From Roseobacter sinensis (lineage in GTDB: Bacteria > Pseudomonadota > Alphaproteobacteria > Rhodobacterales > Rhodobacteraceae), in assembly GCF_025755255.1 (NCBI RefSeq), contig NZ_JALIEB010000009.1:124001-188000 (forward strand): a stretch of 64,000 bases of DNA, written 5' to 3'. Positions 52,726 to 60,844 of this stretch are shown here, in pieces. How positions within the stretch are numbered: position 1 is the stretch's first letter; each line of letters begins with the position of its first letter. The notes under the pieces are model-generated. The model ran no database searches. It saw only the letters and a list, made by a program, of their open reading frames with translations, and was not told the origin of the DNA. A program made the translations under genes and the position numbers.

Positions 52726-52962
52726 TTATGCCTCTGCGAATTTCTCTGCCGCTTCGAGGGCGAGGCCGCGGATCATCGACCGGCTCAGGCCAAGATCGTT
52801 CAGTTCGCGGTCGCTCAGTGCAGCCAGTTCGGTGAGTGTGATGCGGTACACGCGGTATTTGGCGTAGCGCCGTGCCGCGGTCTCGAACATATGTGCGGTG
52901 GCCGCCAGCGCCCGTTCGATCAGGCTGCCGGATGCGGAATGTGTCTGTGTGTAGTAGGCCAT
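52726..52962 (-). CDS. ccaF1: DUF1127 small protein (CcaF1-like), leader gene of the CcsR-type RNAs
   Basis: A 78-residue protein. Residues about 35-70 form the DUF1127 domain (YAKYRVYRITLTELAALSDRELNDLGLSRSMIRGLALEA), preceded by a Ser/Ala-rich N-terminus (MAYYTQTHSASGSLIERALAATAHMFETAARR). DUF1127 proteins are small, arginine-rich, and can bind RNA; the R. sphaeroides homologue is translated from the CcsR precursor and influences processing of those RNAs. The ribosome site is weak (GAGG 10 bases upstream). The gene is followed without a gap by four anti-Shine-Dalgarno hairpins. Confidence 0.85.
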   Translation of the reverse strand: MAYYTQTHSASGSLIERALAATAHMFETAARRYAKYRVYRITLTELAALSDRELNDLGLSRSMIRGLALEAAEKFAEA

Positions 52963-53004
52963 TGTCTGCGCCTCATCTCGTCTTGTCTTGTTGCTTGTGG
53001 TCTT

Positions 53005-53032
53005 TATGTAGGCAAATGCTGCGTGTGCACAA
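53005..53032 (-). promoter_or_regulatory. Putative stress promoter of the DUF1127-CcsR locus
   Basis: On the minus strand TTGTGC (53032-53027) and TACATA (53010-53005) are 16 bases apart, 42 bases before the ATG. In R. sphaeroides this locus is driven by RpoHI/RpoHII; the match to those consensus sequences is partial, so assignment to RpoH is an inference. A TGCTGC/GCAGCA dyad (53048-53062) lies upstream. Confidence 0.4.
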
Positions 53033-53185
53033 TAGCGCCTGTCACAATGCTGCTATGCAGCAATTGCATGGGCGCCCTAGCGCAAATTTATGCGTGTTGC
53101 TATAGGGTTAAGCAGTTGGGCACCCGAGATACCGTTAGCGGAAACAGGCGCTTATCAAAGTGGCGCGGATGAGGAGAAATTGAGC

Positions 53186-54259
53186 ATGTCTGTGACAAAA
53201 GCCGATGTTGAGGCCGCGCTCGCCCGCGTCGCCCTGCCGGACGGAAAGAGCCTGGTCGCGCATGACTTGATTCGCGCGCTGACAGTGGAAGGTGACACCG
53301 TGCGCTTCGTGATCGAGGCGCCGAGCCCGGAGGTCGCGCGCCAGATGGGCCCCCTGCGCGATGCAGCGGAGCAGGCGGTGAAACAGCTGCCCGGGGTGGG
53401 GGCCGCGCATGTGGCGCTGACCGCCCATGGTCCGGCAGAGAAGAAACCCGAGCCACCCAGCCTCAAGATCGGGGGGCATCCGAAGCCGCAGACCGGGCCG
53501 ACGCGGCCCGCAGGCGTCCAACGCATTCTCGCGATCGGCTCCGGCAAGGGTGGGGTGGGCAAATCAACGGTGTCGTCGAACCTCGCCGTGGCGCTGGCCC
53601 GTGCGGGCCGCAAGGTGGGGCTGCTGGATGCCGATATATATGGCCCCTCCCAGCCGCGCATGATGGGTGTCAACAAGCGCCCCGCCTCGCCCGACGGCAA
53701 GACCATCATCCCTCTGCACGCCCATGGGGTTACGCTCATGTCCATCGGCTTCATGCTGGAAGAGGGCAAGGCCGTGGTCTGGCGCGGCCCGATGCTGATG
53801 GGCGCGCTGCAGCAGATGCTGGGGCAGGTCGAGTGGGGTGCGCTTGACGTTCTGCTTGTCGATCTGCCGCCGGGCACGGGCGACGTGCAGCTGACGCTGT
53901 GCACGAAATCCGAACTCACGGGGGCGATCGTCGTCTCCACGCCGCAGGATGTGGCGCTGATCGACGCGCGCAAGGCGCTTGATATGTTCGCAACCCTCAG
54001 CACGCCCGTGCTCGGGCTCATCGAGAATATGTCAATGTTCGTCTGCCCGGATTGCGGTTCCGAACACCAGATCTTCGGGCAGGGCGGGGTCGCCGCGGAA
54101 GCTGAGAGGCTGGGCGTGCCGCTCCTCGGCGCCCTGCCCATCGATCTCGAGACGCGCCTCGCGGGCGACGGGGGCACACCGGTCGCGGCGGGGGACGGGC
54201 CAATGGCGGATGCTTATGCGCGCATCGCAGAAAGGCTGATCAAAGACGGTATGGCCTAG
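53186..54259 (+). CDS. mrp: Mrp/NBP35-family Fe-S cluster carrier ATPase
   Basis: A 357-residue P-loop protein that carries and delivers Fe-S clusters. Residues 1-80 form a MIP18/DUF59-like domain ([69 protein letters not shown]). The deviant Walker A motif GKGGVGKST lies at residues 120-128, switch I at [12 protein letters not shown], and the C-terminal CPDCG ([15 protein letters not shown]) provides the bridging cysteines. The ATG at 53186 has AGGAG upstream; the frame is open farther back without homology. It is divergent from the DUF1127 locus, and its stop overlaps the stop of the convergent membrane protein gene. Confidence 0.94.
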   Translation: MSVTKADVEAALARVALPDGKSLVAHDLIRALTVEGDTVRFVIEAPSPEVARQMGPLRDAAEQAVKQLPGVGAAHVALTAHGPAEKKPEPPSLKIGGHPKPQTGPTRPAGVQRILAIGSGKGGVGKSTVSSNLAVALARAGRKVGLLDADIYGPSQPRMMGVNKRPASPDGKTIIPLHAHGVTLMSIGFMLEEGKAVVWRGPMLMGALQQMLGQVEWGALDVLLVDLPPGTGDVQLTLCTKSELTGAIVVSTPQDVALIDARKALDMFATLSTPVLGLIENMSMFVCPDCGSEHQIFGQGGVAAEAERLGVPLLGALPIDLETRLAGDGGTPVAAGDGPMADAYARIAERLIKDGMA

Positions 54260-55017
54260 GTGAGCGCGCGGCCTTCGATCAAATGGCCGTAGAGCGTGCT
54301 CAGCACGCTGATTGACACGACGATCTGAAAGTAGGTGAGGAGGATCTGACCGAAGATCGCCAGCCCCAAAGATATGCCGATGAGCCCGGTCGCGATCCCC
54401 GCCAGCACCACCTGCATCACCGCCAGGATCACCACGACGCGGAAAATCCCGCCCGAGAGCGGCGCGGTGGCCCGCCAGCTTTCCGAGGTTTTCAGGCTGC
54501 GCCCCAGCGCAGCGGCGGGCAGGGTGAGGCTGATCCGCAGGGCGACCCAGGACAGGATCACGCCCACGGCAATGCCCAGGACCACGCCTATGCCAAAGCT
54601 GGCAGAAAGAGATCCGGCGCTGAAAAGCGCTGAAACAACGCCGATCAAAATGCCGCCGGGCAGGGCGGCGGCGAACAAGACCAGCCCCACGATCAGCAGC
54701 CGAATGAAATAGCCAATCAGAACGCCGGTGCCGGGGCGCATGACCGCCGCGCGGGCCGCGCCCTCCAGCAGAGCGTATCTGTGCCAGCAGACCGCGATCA
54801 GCAGCATACCCATCAGCCCGAGCATCAGGACCACCAGAAGCGTCGACAATGGTGTCTGCGCCGGATCCGAGCTTGGCAGGCCCAGCATCTCCGGGCCACC
54901 GACCACGGTCGAGGCCGCCACCAGCGCCGCGCCGGGGGCTGTCACTTTCAGGGTTTGAAGGGGGTCGGCAAGGATCAGGCCGAAGGATCGGTGCAGGATC
55001 GCGATATCCGTCTTCAT
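54256..55017 (-). CDS. Uncharacterised polytopic membrane protein
   Basis: A 253-residue protein with about six hydrophobic segments (for example [69 protein letters not shown] and [27 protein letters not shown]). The first 40 residues ([36 protein letters not shown]) are amphipathic. I recognise no family. The stop codon overlaps the mrp stop in a CTAG tetranucleotide. The frame is open upstream, but the ATG at 55017 is the first with membrane-protein character. Confidence 0.72.
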   Translation of the reverse strand: MKTDIAILHRSFGLILADPLQTLKVTAPGAALVAASTVVGGPEMLGLPSSDPAQTPLSTLLVVLMLGLMGMLLIAVCWHRYALLEGAARAAVMRPGTGVLIGYFIRLLIVGLVLFAAALPGGILIGVVSALFSAGSLSASFGIGVVLGIAVGVILSWVALRISLTLPAAALGRSLKTSESWRATAPLSGGIFRVVVILAVMQVVLAGIATGLIGISLGLAIFGQILLTYFQIVVSISVLSTLYGHLIEGRALT

Positions 55018-55247
55018 ACTCGTGACTCGCAGTGAACTCCGGTCGCAGCCTAAGACGCTTGCTACGTCGCAACAATCTGTCTTTGGCAGCTTGGTTAAGC
55101 GCCATGGGAGATCATGGGAGGGGTCGTCGTTCTGAGTGAAACTGCCCAAGGATGCGGCGCTCGAATCGGATTCAAACCATATTACCGCGCTGTGAGGGAG
55201 AACAAATCAAAAACATGAGCATGGTCGACACCGTTTGGATCAACTAA

Positions 55248-55264
55248 GTGGGATTTGATGGGAA
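55248..55264 (+). promoter_or_regulatory. MraZ-box-like repeats
   Basis: TGGGA occurs at 55249-55253 and again at 55259-55263, exactly 10 bases apart, preceded by G and followed by A residues. MraZ binds TGGG(A/N) repeats with one-turn spacing upstream of its own operon. An additional inverted copy, TTTTCCCAC (55425-55433), lies within the spacer of the promoter described next. The sites are 457-473 bases before the mraZ start, farther than usual, so function is uncertain. The 55018-55411 interval otherwise holds no gene. Confidence 0.4.
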
Positions 55265-55411
55265 GAAATATGCCGATGGTAATTATCTACATCTTGAAGG
55301 GCTAGATCAATAAAACACAATTTGTGGGGTAAAATCATCTCTCGCTGATCAATATCTTGTTTTTCGTTAACCTGAAAAGCAAGATTTAGGGATTTGGTAA
55401 CCAAAAATCTC

Positions 55412-55440
55412 TTGCCGTACCATGTTTTCCCACGTTATAC
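55412..55440 (+). promoter_or_regulatory. Putative sigma-70 promoter of the dcw cluster
   Basis: TTGCCG (55412-55417) and TTATAC (55435-55440) with an optimal 17-base spacer containing TTTTCCCAC. Transcription from about 55447 would give a 5' leader of about 275 bases before the mraZ GTG. Confidence 0.55.
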
Positions 55441-55446
55441 CTAGTG

Positions 55447-55665
55447 GCATCAGATGAGAACGAGCCGGGGCACCGAACGACCCCACGCAAACAAAACTCT
55501 AGCAGGTTCATACAGGCACCTCGCTTTCATCCGACCAAAGAGATCCGGCGCGCGAGCGAGCAGACATCCCCCCAGATGGCGCGCGCAGCTGGACTTACCG
55601 CCAAGCGCGGGACGAGGGCGGCGGGTTGATCAGTGGCAGCAGATCAACCCGCCGTTTCCATTTCA
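55447..55665 (+). ncRNA. upsM: UpsM-like leader RNA upstream of mraZ
   Basis: A leader of about 210 bases from the predicted start to a strong hairpin that ends 67 bases before mraZ. In R. sphaeroides the abundant sRNA UpsM (about 206 nt) is made from the 5' UTR of mraZ by premature termination. Here the position, size and terminal hairpin all fit. There is no supported protein-coding gene in this stretch. The identification rests on synteny, length and structure, not sequence alignment. Confidence 0.55.
55619..55657 (+). terminator. Attenuator hairpin upstream of mraZ
   Basis: Arms of 13 bp, CGGCGGGTTGATC (55619-55631) and GATCAACCCGCCG (55642-55654), around a 10-base loop and followed by TTT. 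It would terminate part of the dcw transcription and set the 3' end of the leader RNA. Confidence 0.7.
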
Positions 55666-55720
55666 GACTAGGGGGATAGACGCCGACATTCAAGCGGTGC
55701 GACGGGAACGGGATGAGGCA

Positions 55721-56224
55721 GTGAGCCGCAGGTTCAGAGGCGAGAGCCGCCACAAGGTCGACACGAAGGGGCGGGTGTCCATCCCGGCCTCGTTTCGCCG
55801 TGTGATCGAGGCGGCAGACCCCAACTGGACCTCGGGCAGCCCGCCGGAACTGGTCATCGTCTACGGCGATCACCGCCGCAGCTATCTGGAATGCTACACG
55901 ATGGAGGCGATCGACGAGGTCGACGCCAAGATCGACGCGCTGCCGCGCGGGTCAATGGAGCGCAAGATGCTTCAGCGCCTTTTTCACGGCCAGTCCTTTC
56001 CGACCTCGATTGACGAGACCGGGCGCCTCGTGCTGCCCGCCAAGCTGCGCAGCAAGATCGAGCTCGAGGGCGAGGCCTTCTTCATCGCCGCGGGCGACAC
56101 CTTCCAGATCTGGAAGCCCGAGACCTACGAGGCCGAGGAGGCGGCGCGCACGGAAGCCTGGCTCGACGAGTTGCCCGACGACTTCGATCCGCTCGAGTTT
56201 CTGGACGCAAAGAAGGGGGAGTAA
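55721..56224 (+). CDS. mraZ: Transcription regulator MraZ
   Basis: A 167-residue protein with two AbrB-like swapped-hairpin domains: residues about 5-55 (FRGESRHKVDTKGRVSIPASFRRVIEAADP) and 85-130 (LFHGQSFPTSIDETGRLVLPAKLRSKIELEGEAFFIAAGDTFQIW). MraZ forms octameric rings, binds TGGGA repeats and represses the dcw cluster. The GTG start has GAGG four bases upstream; the frame is open farther back, but only this start yields a normal MraZ. It begins the cluster and lies 3 bases before rsmH. Confidence 0.93.
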   Translation: MSRRFRGESRHKVDTKGRVSIPASFRRVIEAADPNWTSGSPPELVIVYGDHRRSYLECYTMEAIDEVDAKIDALPRGSMERKMLQRLFHGQSFPTSIDETGRLVLPAKLRSKIELEGEAFFIAAGDTFQIWKPETYEAEEAARTEAWLDELPDDFDPLEFLDAKKGE

Positions 56225-56227
56225 GCC

Positions 56228-57208
56228 ATGGCTGCCACGGCCTCCTCCGACGCGTCCGCCCCGCATACCCCTGTCCTTCTGTCCGCGATCCTCAAGGCGG
56301 TCGCGCCAGTGCGCGGCACCTGGCTTGACGGCACCTTCGGCGCGGGCGGTTACACGCGCGGTCTGCTCGACGCGGGGGCTGCGCGCGTCATCGCGGTCGA
56401 TCGCGACCCTCTGGCCTTCGAACTTGCTGCCGACTGGGCGGCGGGCTACGGCGACCGGCTGGTGCAGCAGCCGGGCAACTTCGCCCAGATGGACAGCTAT
56501 GCCAGCGGGCTCGACGGCGTTGTGCTCGATCTCGGGGTCTCCTCGATGCAGCTCGATCAGGCCGAGCGTGGATTCTCCTTCCTGCGCGACGGCCCGCTCG
56601 ACATGCGCATGAGCCAGGAGGGGCCCTCGGCGGCAGACATCGTGAACAGCGCCTCGGAAGAGCTGCTCGCCACCATCCTTTTTCAATACGGCGAAGAGCG
56701 TGCGAGCCGCCGCATCGCCCGCGCCATCACGCGCGCGCGCCCGATTGCCGGAACGCTTCAGCTGGCCGAGATCATCGAAGGGTGTCTGCCGCGCCCCAAG
56801 CCCGGCCAGTCACACCCGGCCACACGCAGTTTCCAGGCACTACGCATTGCGGTGAACGATGAATATGACGCTCTTTTCCACGGGCTTATGGCAGCCGAGC
56901 GTGCACTTGCGCCCGGAGGTCAACTGGCCGTCGTAACCTTTCATTCGGTCGAGGATCGGATGGTCAAGCGGTTCCTGACAGCGCGCTCGGGCGGGGGCGG
57001 CAACGCCAACCGTTATGCGCCGCAGGCCGAAATCGTGCCGCCCGGCTTCACGCTTGCCTCCCGCAAGGCCACAGTCGCCGATGCCGCGGAGGTGGCTGCG
57101 AACCCGCGTGCGCGGTCGGCCAAGCTGCGCCTTGCCACGCGCACCGATGCGCCGGCCGCCCCGGTCGACGCCAAAACCCTGAACATGCCGACAGTCAAAG
57201 AGGTCTGA
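56228..57208 (+). CDS. rsmH: 16S rRNA (cytosine-1402-N4)-methyltransferase
   Basis: A 326-residue SAM-dependent enzyme that methylates C1402 of 16S rRNA. Signatures are [52 protein letters not shown] for SAM binding, [31 protein letters not shown], and the C-terminal [17 protein letters not shown] and [13 protein letters not shown] motifs. The ATG follows GGGGGAG. It is cotranscribed with mraZ and ftsL (3-base gap each side). Confidence 0.95.
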   Translation: MAATASSDASAPHTPVLLSAILKAVAPVRGTWLDGTFGAGGYTRGLLDAGAARVIAVDRDPLAFELAADWAAGYGDRLVQQPGNFAQMDSYASGLDGVVLDLGVSSMQLDQAERGFSFLRDGPLDMRMSQEGPSAADIVNSASEELLATILFQYGEERASRRIARAITRARPIAGTLQLAEIIEGCLPRPKPGQSHPATRSFQALRIAVNDEYDALFHGLMAAERALAPGGQLAVVTFHSVEDRMVKRFLTARSGGGGNANRYAPQAEIVPPGFTLASRKATVADAAEVAANPRARSAKLRLATRTDAPAAPVDAKTLNMPTVKEV

Positions 57209-57211
57209 TCC

Positions 57212-57562
57212 ATGCGCACCGTTCTCTACATTCTCACGACCCTCGCGGTGATCGGTCTCGCCTTCTGGGCCTACCGCGAGAACTACGCCACGCAGGCGGC
57301 GCTGGCCGACACCCGCGCGTTGCGCGCCGAGATCCGCGCGGCACACGAGCGGTTGGCGGTGTTGCGCGCCGAATGGGCCTATCTGAACCGCCCCGACCGG
57401 TTGCGCGATCTGGCCGAGATCAATTTCGACCGGCTGCAGCTGCTCGAGATGCGCTCGGAGCAGTTCGGCCTGGTGCGCCAGGTGGCCTATCCGCCCGATC
57501 CGCTGCTGCCAATCTCCAACCCCATTGATGTTGTCCATATCGAGGACGAGACCCGCCCATGA
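57212..57562 (+). CDS. ftsL: Cell division protein FtsL
   Basis: A 116-residue bitopic protein with one N-terminal membrane helix (TVLYILTTLAVIGLAFWAYREN) and a periplasmic coiled coil (TQAALADTRALRAEIRAAHERLAVLRAEWAYLNRPDRLRDLAEINFDRLQL). The position between rsmH and ftsI and the L-x-x-E-W-A-Y-L-N-x-P-x-R-L motif identify it. It works with FtsB and FtsQ to activate FtsWI. Its stop overlaps the ftsI start by 4 bases (ATGA). Confidence 0.93.
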   Translation: MRTVLYILTTLAVIGLAFWAYRENYATQAALADTRALRAEIRAAHERLAVLRAEWAYLNRPDRLRDLAEINFDRLQLLEMRSEQFGLVRQVAYPPDPLLPISNPIDVVHIEDETRP

Positions 57563-59343
57563 TCCGCACCCCGCTGCGCCCGCTGGCGCGTATCCTCGAC
57601 GCCCGCGCCAGGGGCGAGAACCCTGATGTGATCGAGCGTGAGAACATCCGTATCCGGCATGAGCAGATGCGCGATCAAGCGCGCCAACGGGCCGAGGGGC
57701 GCCTTCTGGTCCTGGGCATGATCTTCGTGGCGGCCTTCAGCGTGGTGGGTCTCCGCATGGGTGTGCTCGCCACCGCCGAGCCGATGGAGCCCCGCGCAGA
57801 GGCGCCGGGTGCCGTGATCCTCGCCAGCCGCGCCGACATCGTTGACCGCCACGGGCGGCTCCTGGCCACCAACTTCGAGACGCATTCGCTTTATGCGCAG
57901 CCGCCGCAGATGGTGGACCCTGCCGCGGCGGCCCGCGGTCTGGCGCAGATCTTCCCCGATCTCGATGAGAAAGATCTCTACGAAGACTTCACCGGCAAGC
58001 GCAAATTCATCTGGATCAAGCGCAAGATCAGCCCCGAACAGATGCAGGCGGTCCATGAGATCGGCGATCCCGGCCTGCTCTTCGGATCGCGCGACATGCG
58101 GCTTTACCCGAATGGGCGGCTCGCCTCCCATGTCCTGGGCGGCGCGAGCTATGGCCGCGAAGGCGTGCATGCTGCCGAAGTGATTGGTGTTGCGGGGATC
58201 GAGAAATATTTCGACGACCATCTGCGCGATCCGGCCCATGGCAATCAGCCGCTTGAGCTATCGTTGGATCTGACCGTGCAGGCCGCCGCCGAGCGCGTGC
58301 TTGCCGGTGGCATGATGCTGATGAACGCCAAGGGTGCCACCTCGATCCTGATGGACGTAGAAACGGGCGAGGTGATCAGTGTCGTGTCGCTGCCGAACTT
58401 CGACCCCAACGACCGCCCGCGCCCCGCCACCAGCGGCGACCCTTCCGACAGCCCGCTTTTCAACCGCTCGGTGCAGGGCGTCTACGAGCTGGGTTCCACC
58501 TTCAAGATCTTCACCGTCGCCCAGGCGCTCGATCTCGGCCTGGTGAACCCAGGCACCGTGATCGACACGCGCGGGCCGTTGCGCTGGGGCAAGCACCGCA
58601 TTCGCGATTTCCGCTTCTACGGCAATGAGATGACCGTCTCGAAGGTGATCGAGAAGAGCTCGAACATCGGGACCGCGCGGCTCGCCCAGCGGATCGGTGC
58701 GGCGCGCCAGCGCGCCTTCCTGAAAGAGCTGGGCATGCTCGACACCACCGGTTTCGAGATCGTCGAAGCGGCCACCGGCAAGCCGCTTCTGCCCAAGAAC
58801 TGGTCCGAAATCAGCACCATGACCATCTCTTACGGCCACGGGCTCTCGACCTCGCCCATGCACCTCGCCGCGGGCTATGCAGCCATCGCCAATGGCGGCT
58901 TCAAGGTCAAGCCGACGATCCTGAAGCAGCACGGTCCGCAACTGGGTGATCGGGTGCTCTCTGATCCCGCCGCTCGCGCGGCGCGCAAGATGCTGCGCCG
59001 GGTGGTCACGGATGGAACCGCGAGCTTCGGCGATGTGGCGGGCTATGCGGTCGGTGGCAAGACGGGCACCGCAGACAAGCCGCGGCGACGCGGCGGCGGG
59101 TACTATGAGGACAAGGTGATCGCCACCTTCGCCTCGATCTTCCCCGCGCATGATCCGAAGTACGTGCTGATCGTGACGCTGGACGAGCCTGTCGACACCA
59201 TCGGCGAAGAACCGCGCCGCACTGCCGGCTGGACAGCGGTACCTGTCGCTGCCGAGATGATCAAACGCGTCGCACCGCTGCTGGGGCTGCGCCCGACCGT
59301 TGAACCCGTGGAATTGACCGATATAAAGCACACCAACAATTGA
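57559..59343 (+). CDS. ftsI: Penicillin-binding protein 3 (FtsI), septal transpeptidase
   Basis: A 594-residue class B penicillin-binding protein that crosslinks septal peptidoglycan. One membrane helix lies at about 48-68, followed by the pedestal domain. The active-site motifs are STFK with S313 (ELGSTFKIF), SSN at 367-369 (KSSNIGT) and KTG at 501-503 (GGKTGTADKP). A long basic cytoplasmic N-terminus precedes the helix. It overlaps ftsL and lies 19 bases before murE. Confidence 0.96.
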   Translation: MIRTPLRPLARILDARARGENPDVIERENIRIRHEQMRDQARQRAEGRLLVLGMIFVAAFSVVGLRMGVLATAEPMEPRAEAPGAVILASRADIVDRHGRLLATNFETHSLYAQPPQMVDPAAAARGLAQIFPDLDEKDLYEDFTGKRKFIWIKRKISPEQMQAVHEIGDPGLLFGSRDMRLYPNGRLASHVLGGASYGREGVHAAEVIGVAGIEKYFDDHLRDPAHGNQPLELSLDLTVQAAAERVLAGGMMLMNAKGATSILMDVETGEVISVVSLPNFDPNDRPRPATSGDPSDSPLFNRSVQGVYELGSTFKIFTVAQALDLGLVNPGTVIDTRGPLRWGKHRIRDFRFYGNEMTVSKVIEKSSNIGTARLAQRIGAARQRAFLKELGMLDTTGFEIVEAATGKPLLPKNWSEISTMTISYGHGLSTSPMHLAAGYAAIANGGFKVKPTILKQHGPQLGDRVLSDPAARAARKMLRRVVTDGTASFGDVAGYAVGGKTGTADKPRRRGGGYYEDKVIATFASIFPAHDPKYVLIVTLDEPVDTIGEEPRRTAGWTAVPVAAEMIKRVAPLLGLRPTVEPVELTDIKHTNN

Positions 59344-59362
59344 GCCGGCAGAAAGCGAGGCA

Positions 59363-60844
59363 ATGAGCGGAGACCCGAAAACCCTGTCCTCCCTGGGGCT
59401 GACTGCGCAAGCTGGCCGCAATCCGCAGGTCACCGGCCTCGCCGTGGACAGCCGCGAGGTGCAGGAGGGGTTTCTCTTCGCCGCGATGCCCGGTGTGAAG
59501 ATGCACGGGGGCGAATTCATCCGCTTTGCCCTGCGCATGGGGGCCGCGGCGATTCTCACGGATGCGGAAGGTGCGGAGATCGCCGCCGAGGAGCTTGCGG
59601 CGAGCGACGCGGCACTGATCGTGACCACGGCACCGCGCGAGGCGCTGGCGCGGGCCGCCTCGCTCTGGTTCGGGCGCCAGCCGCCGGTGATGGTCGCCGT
59701 CACGGGCACCAACGGCAAGACATCCGTCAGCACCTTTGCGCGCCAGATCTGGCAGAAGCTCGGCCATGCGGCGATCAACCTTGGGACAACCGGCATCGAG
59801 GGTGCCTGGAGCGCCCCGCTGGCGCATACCACGCCTGAGCCCATCACGCTGCACCGGGCGCTCGCGGAGGCCGCCGAGAACGGCGTAACCCATGCGGCGA
59901 TGGAAGCCTCCAGCCACGGGCTCGACCAGCGCCGGCTCGATGGGGTTACCCTCAAGGCGGCGGGGTTCACCAATCTGACCCAGGATCATCTCGACTATCA
60001 CAAGAGTTTCGAGGAGTACTTCGACGCCAAGGCGGGGCTCTTTGGCCGCGTGCTGCCGGAAGATGCGAAAGCGGTGATCAATATCGAGGCCGAGCGCGGC
60101 GTCGACATGGCGGCCATCGCCAATGCGCGGGGGTGCCCGGTGGTCTCTGTGGGGCGCGATATCGGCGATTTCCACTTGGGCCGCATTCAGGTCGACGCCA
60201 CGGGGCAGACGGTGCAATTCTTCCACCATGGCAAATCCTATGTGCGCCGGCTCAACCTGATTGGCGATTTTCAGGCCGAGAACGTGTTGCTGGCTGCCGG
60301 CCTGGTGATTGCCTGCGGCGAGAAACCGAACGTGGTCTTCGACACCTTCGAGGATCTGACCACCGTGCGGGGGCGTATGCAGCTTGTGGCCAAGCGCGAC
60401 AACGGGGCGACGGTCTTTGTCGATTATGCGCATACGCCGGATGCCGTCGCCACCGCGCTGAAAGCGCTGCGCCCGCATGTGGTGGGCCGCCTTATTGCTA
60501 TCGTGGGCGCGGGTGGGGACCGCGATGCGACCAAGCGCCCGCTGATGGGGCAGGCCGCCGCCGACAATGCCGATCTGGTGATCGTGACCGATGACAACCC
60601 GCGCACCGAGGACCCGGCCAGCATCCGCGCCTCCGTGCTGCTCGGCGCGCCGGATGCGCAGGAGGTGGGCGACCGCGCCGAGGCGATCCTGCGCGGGGTC
60701 GATGCGCTGGGAGAGGGCGATGCCCTGCTGATCGCTGGCAAGGGGCATGAGACCGGCCAGACAGTGGGCGAGGATGTGCTGCCCTTCGACGATGCCGAAC
60801 AGGCCAGCGTCGCGGTGGCAGCACTCGACGGGCGCATGGCATGA
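59363..60844 (+). CDS. murE: UDP-MurNAc-L-Ala-D-Glu:meso-diaminopimelate ligase
   Basis: A 493-residue cytoplasmic ligase adding meso-DAP to the muropeptide precursor. The ATP loop is VTGTNGKTS, followed by the carbamylated-lysine region and the VFVDYAHTPDAVATAL motif. The DNPRTEDPASI motif, which recognises meso-DAP in Gram-negative MurE, indicates a DAP-type wall. Residues ITLHRALAEAAENGVTHAAMEASSHGLDQRR form the central domain start. Its stop overlaps the murF ATG by 4 bases. Confidence 0.96.
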   Translation: MSGDPKTLSSLGLTAQAGRNPQVTGLAVDSREVQEGFLFAAMPGVKMHGGEFIRFALRMGAAAILTDAEGAEIAAEELAASDAALIVTTAPREALARAASLWFGRQPPVMVAVTGTNGKTSVSTFARQIWQKLGHAAINLGTTGIEGAWSAPLAHTTPEPITLHRALAEAAENGVTHAAMEASSHGLDQRRLDGVTLKAAGFTNLTQDHLDYHKSFEEYFDAKAGLFGRVLPEDAKAVINIEAERGVDMAAIANARGCPVVSVGRDIGDFHLGRIQVDATGQTVQFFHHGKSYVRRLNLIGDFQAENVLLAAGLVIACGEKPNVVFDTFEDLTTVRGRMQLVAKRDNGATVFVDYAHTPDAVATALKALRPHVVGRLIAIVGAGGDRDATKRPLMGQAAADNADLVIVTDDNPRTEDPASIRASVLLGAPDAQEVGDRAEAILRGVDALGEGDALLIAGKGHETGQTVGEDVLPFDDAEQASVAVAALDGRMA

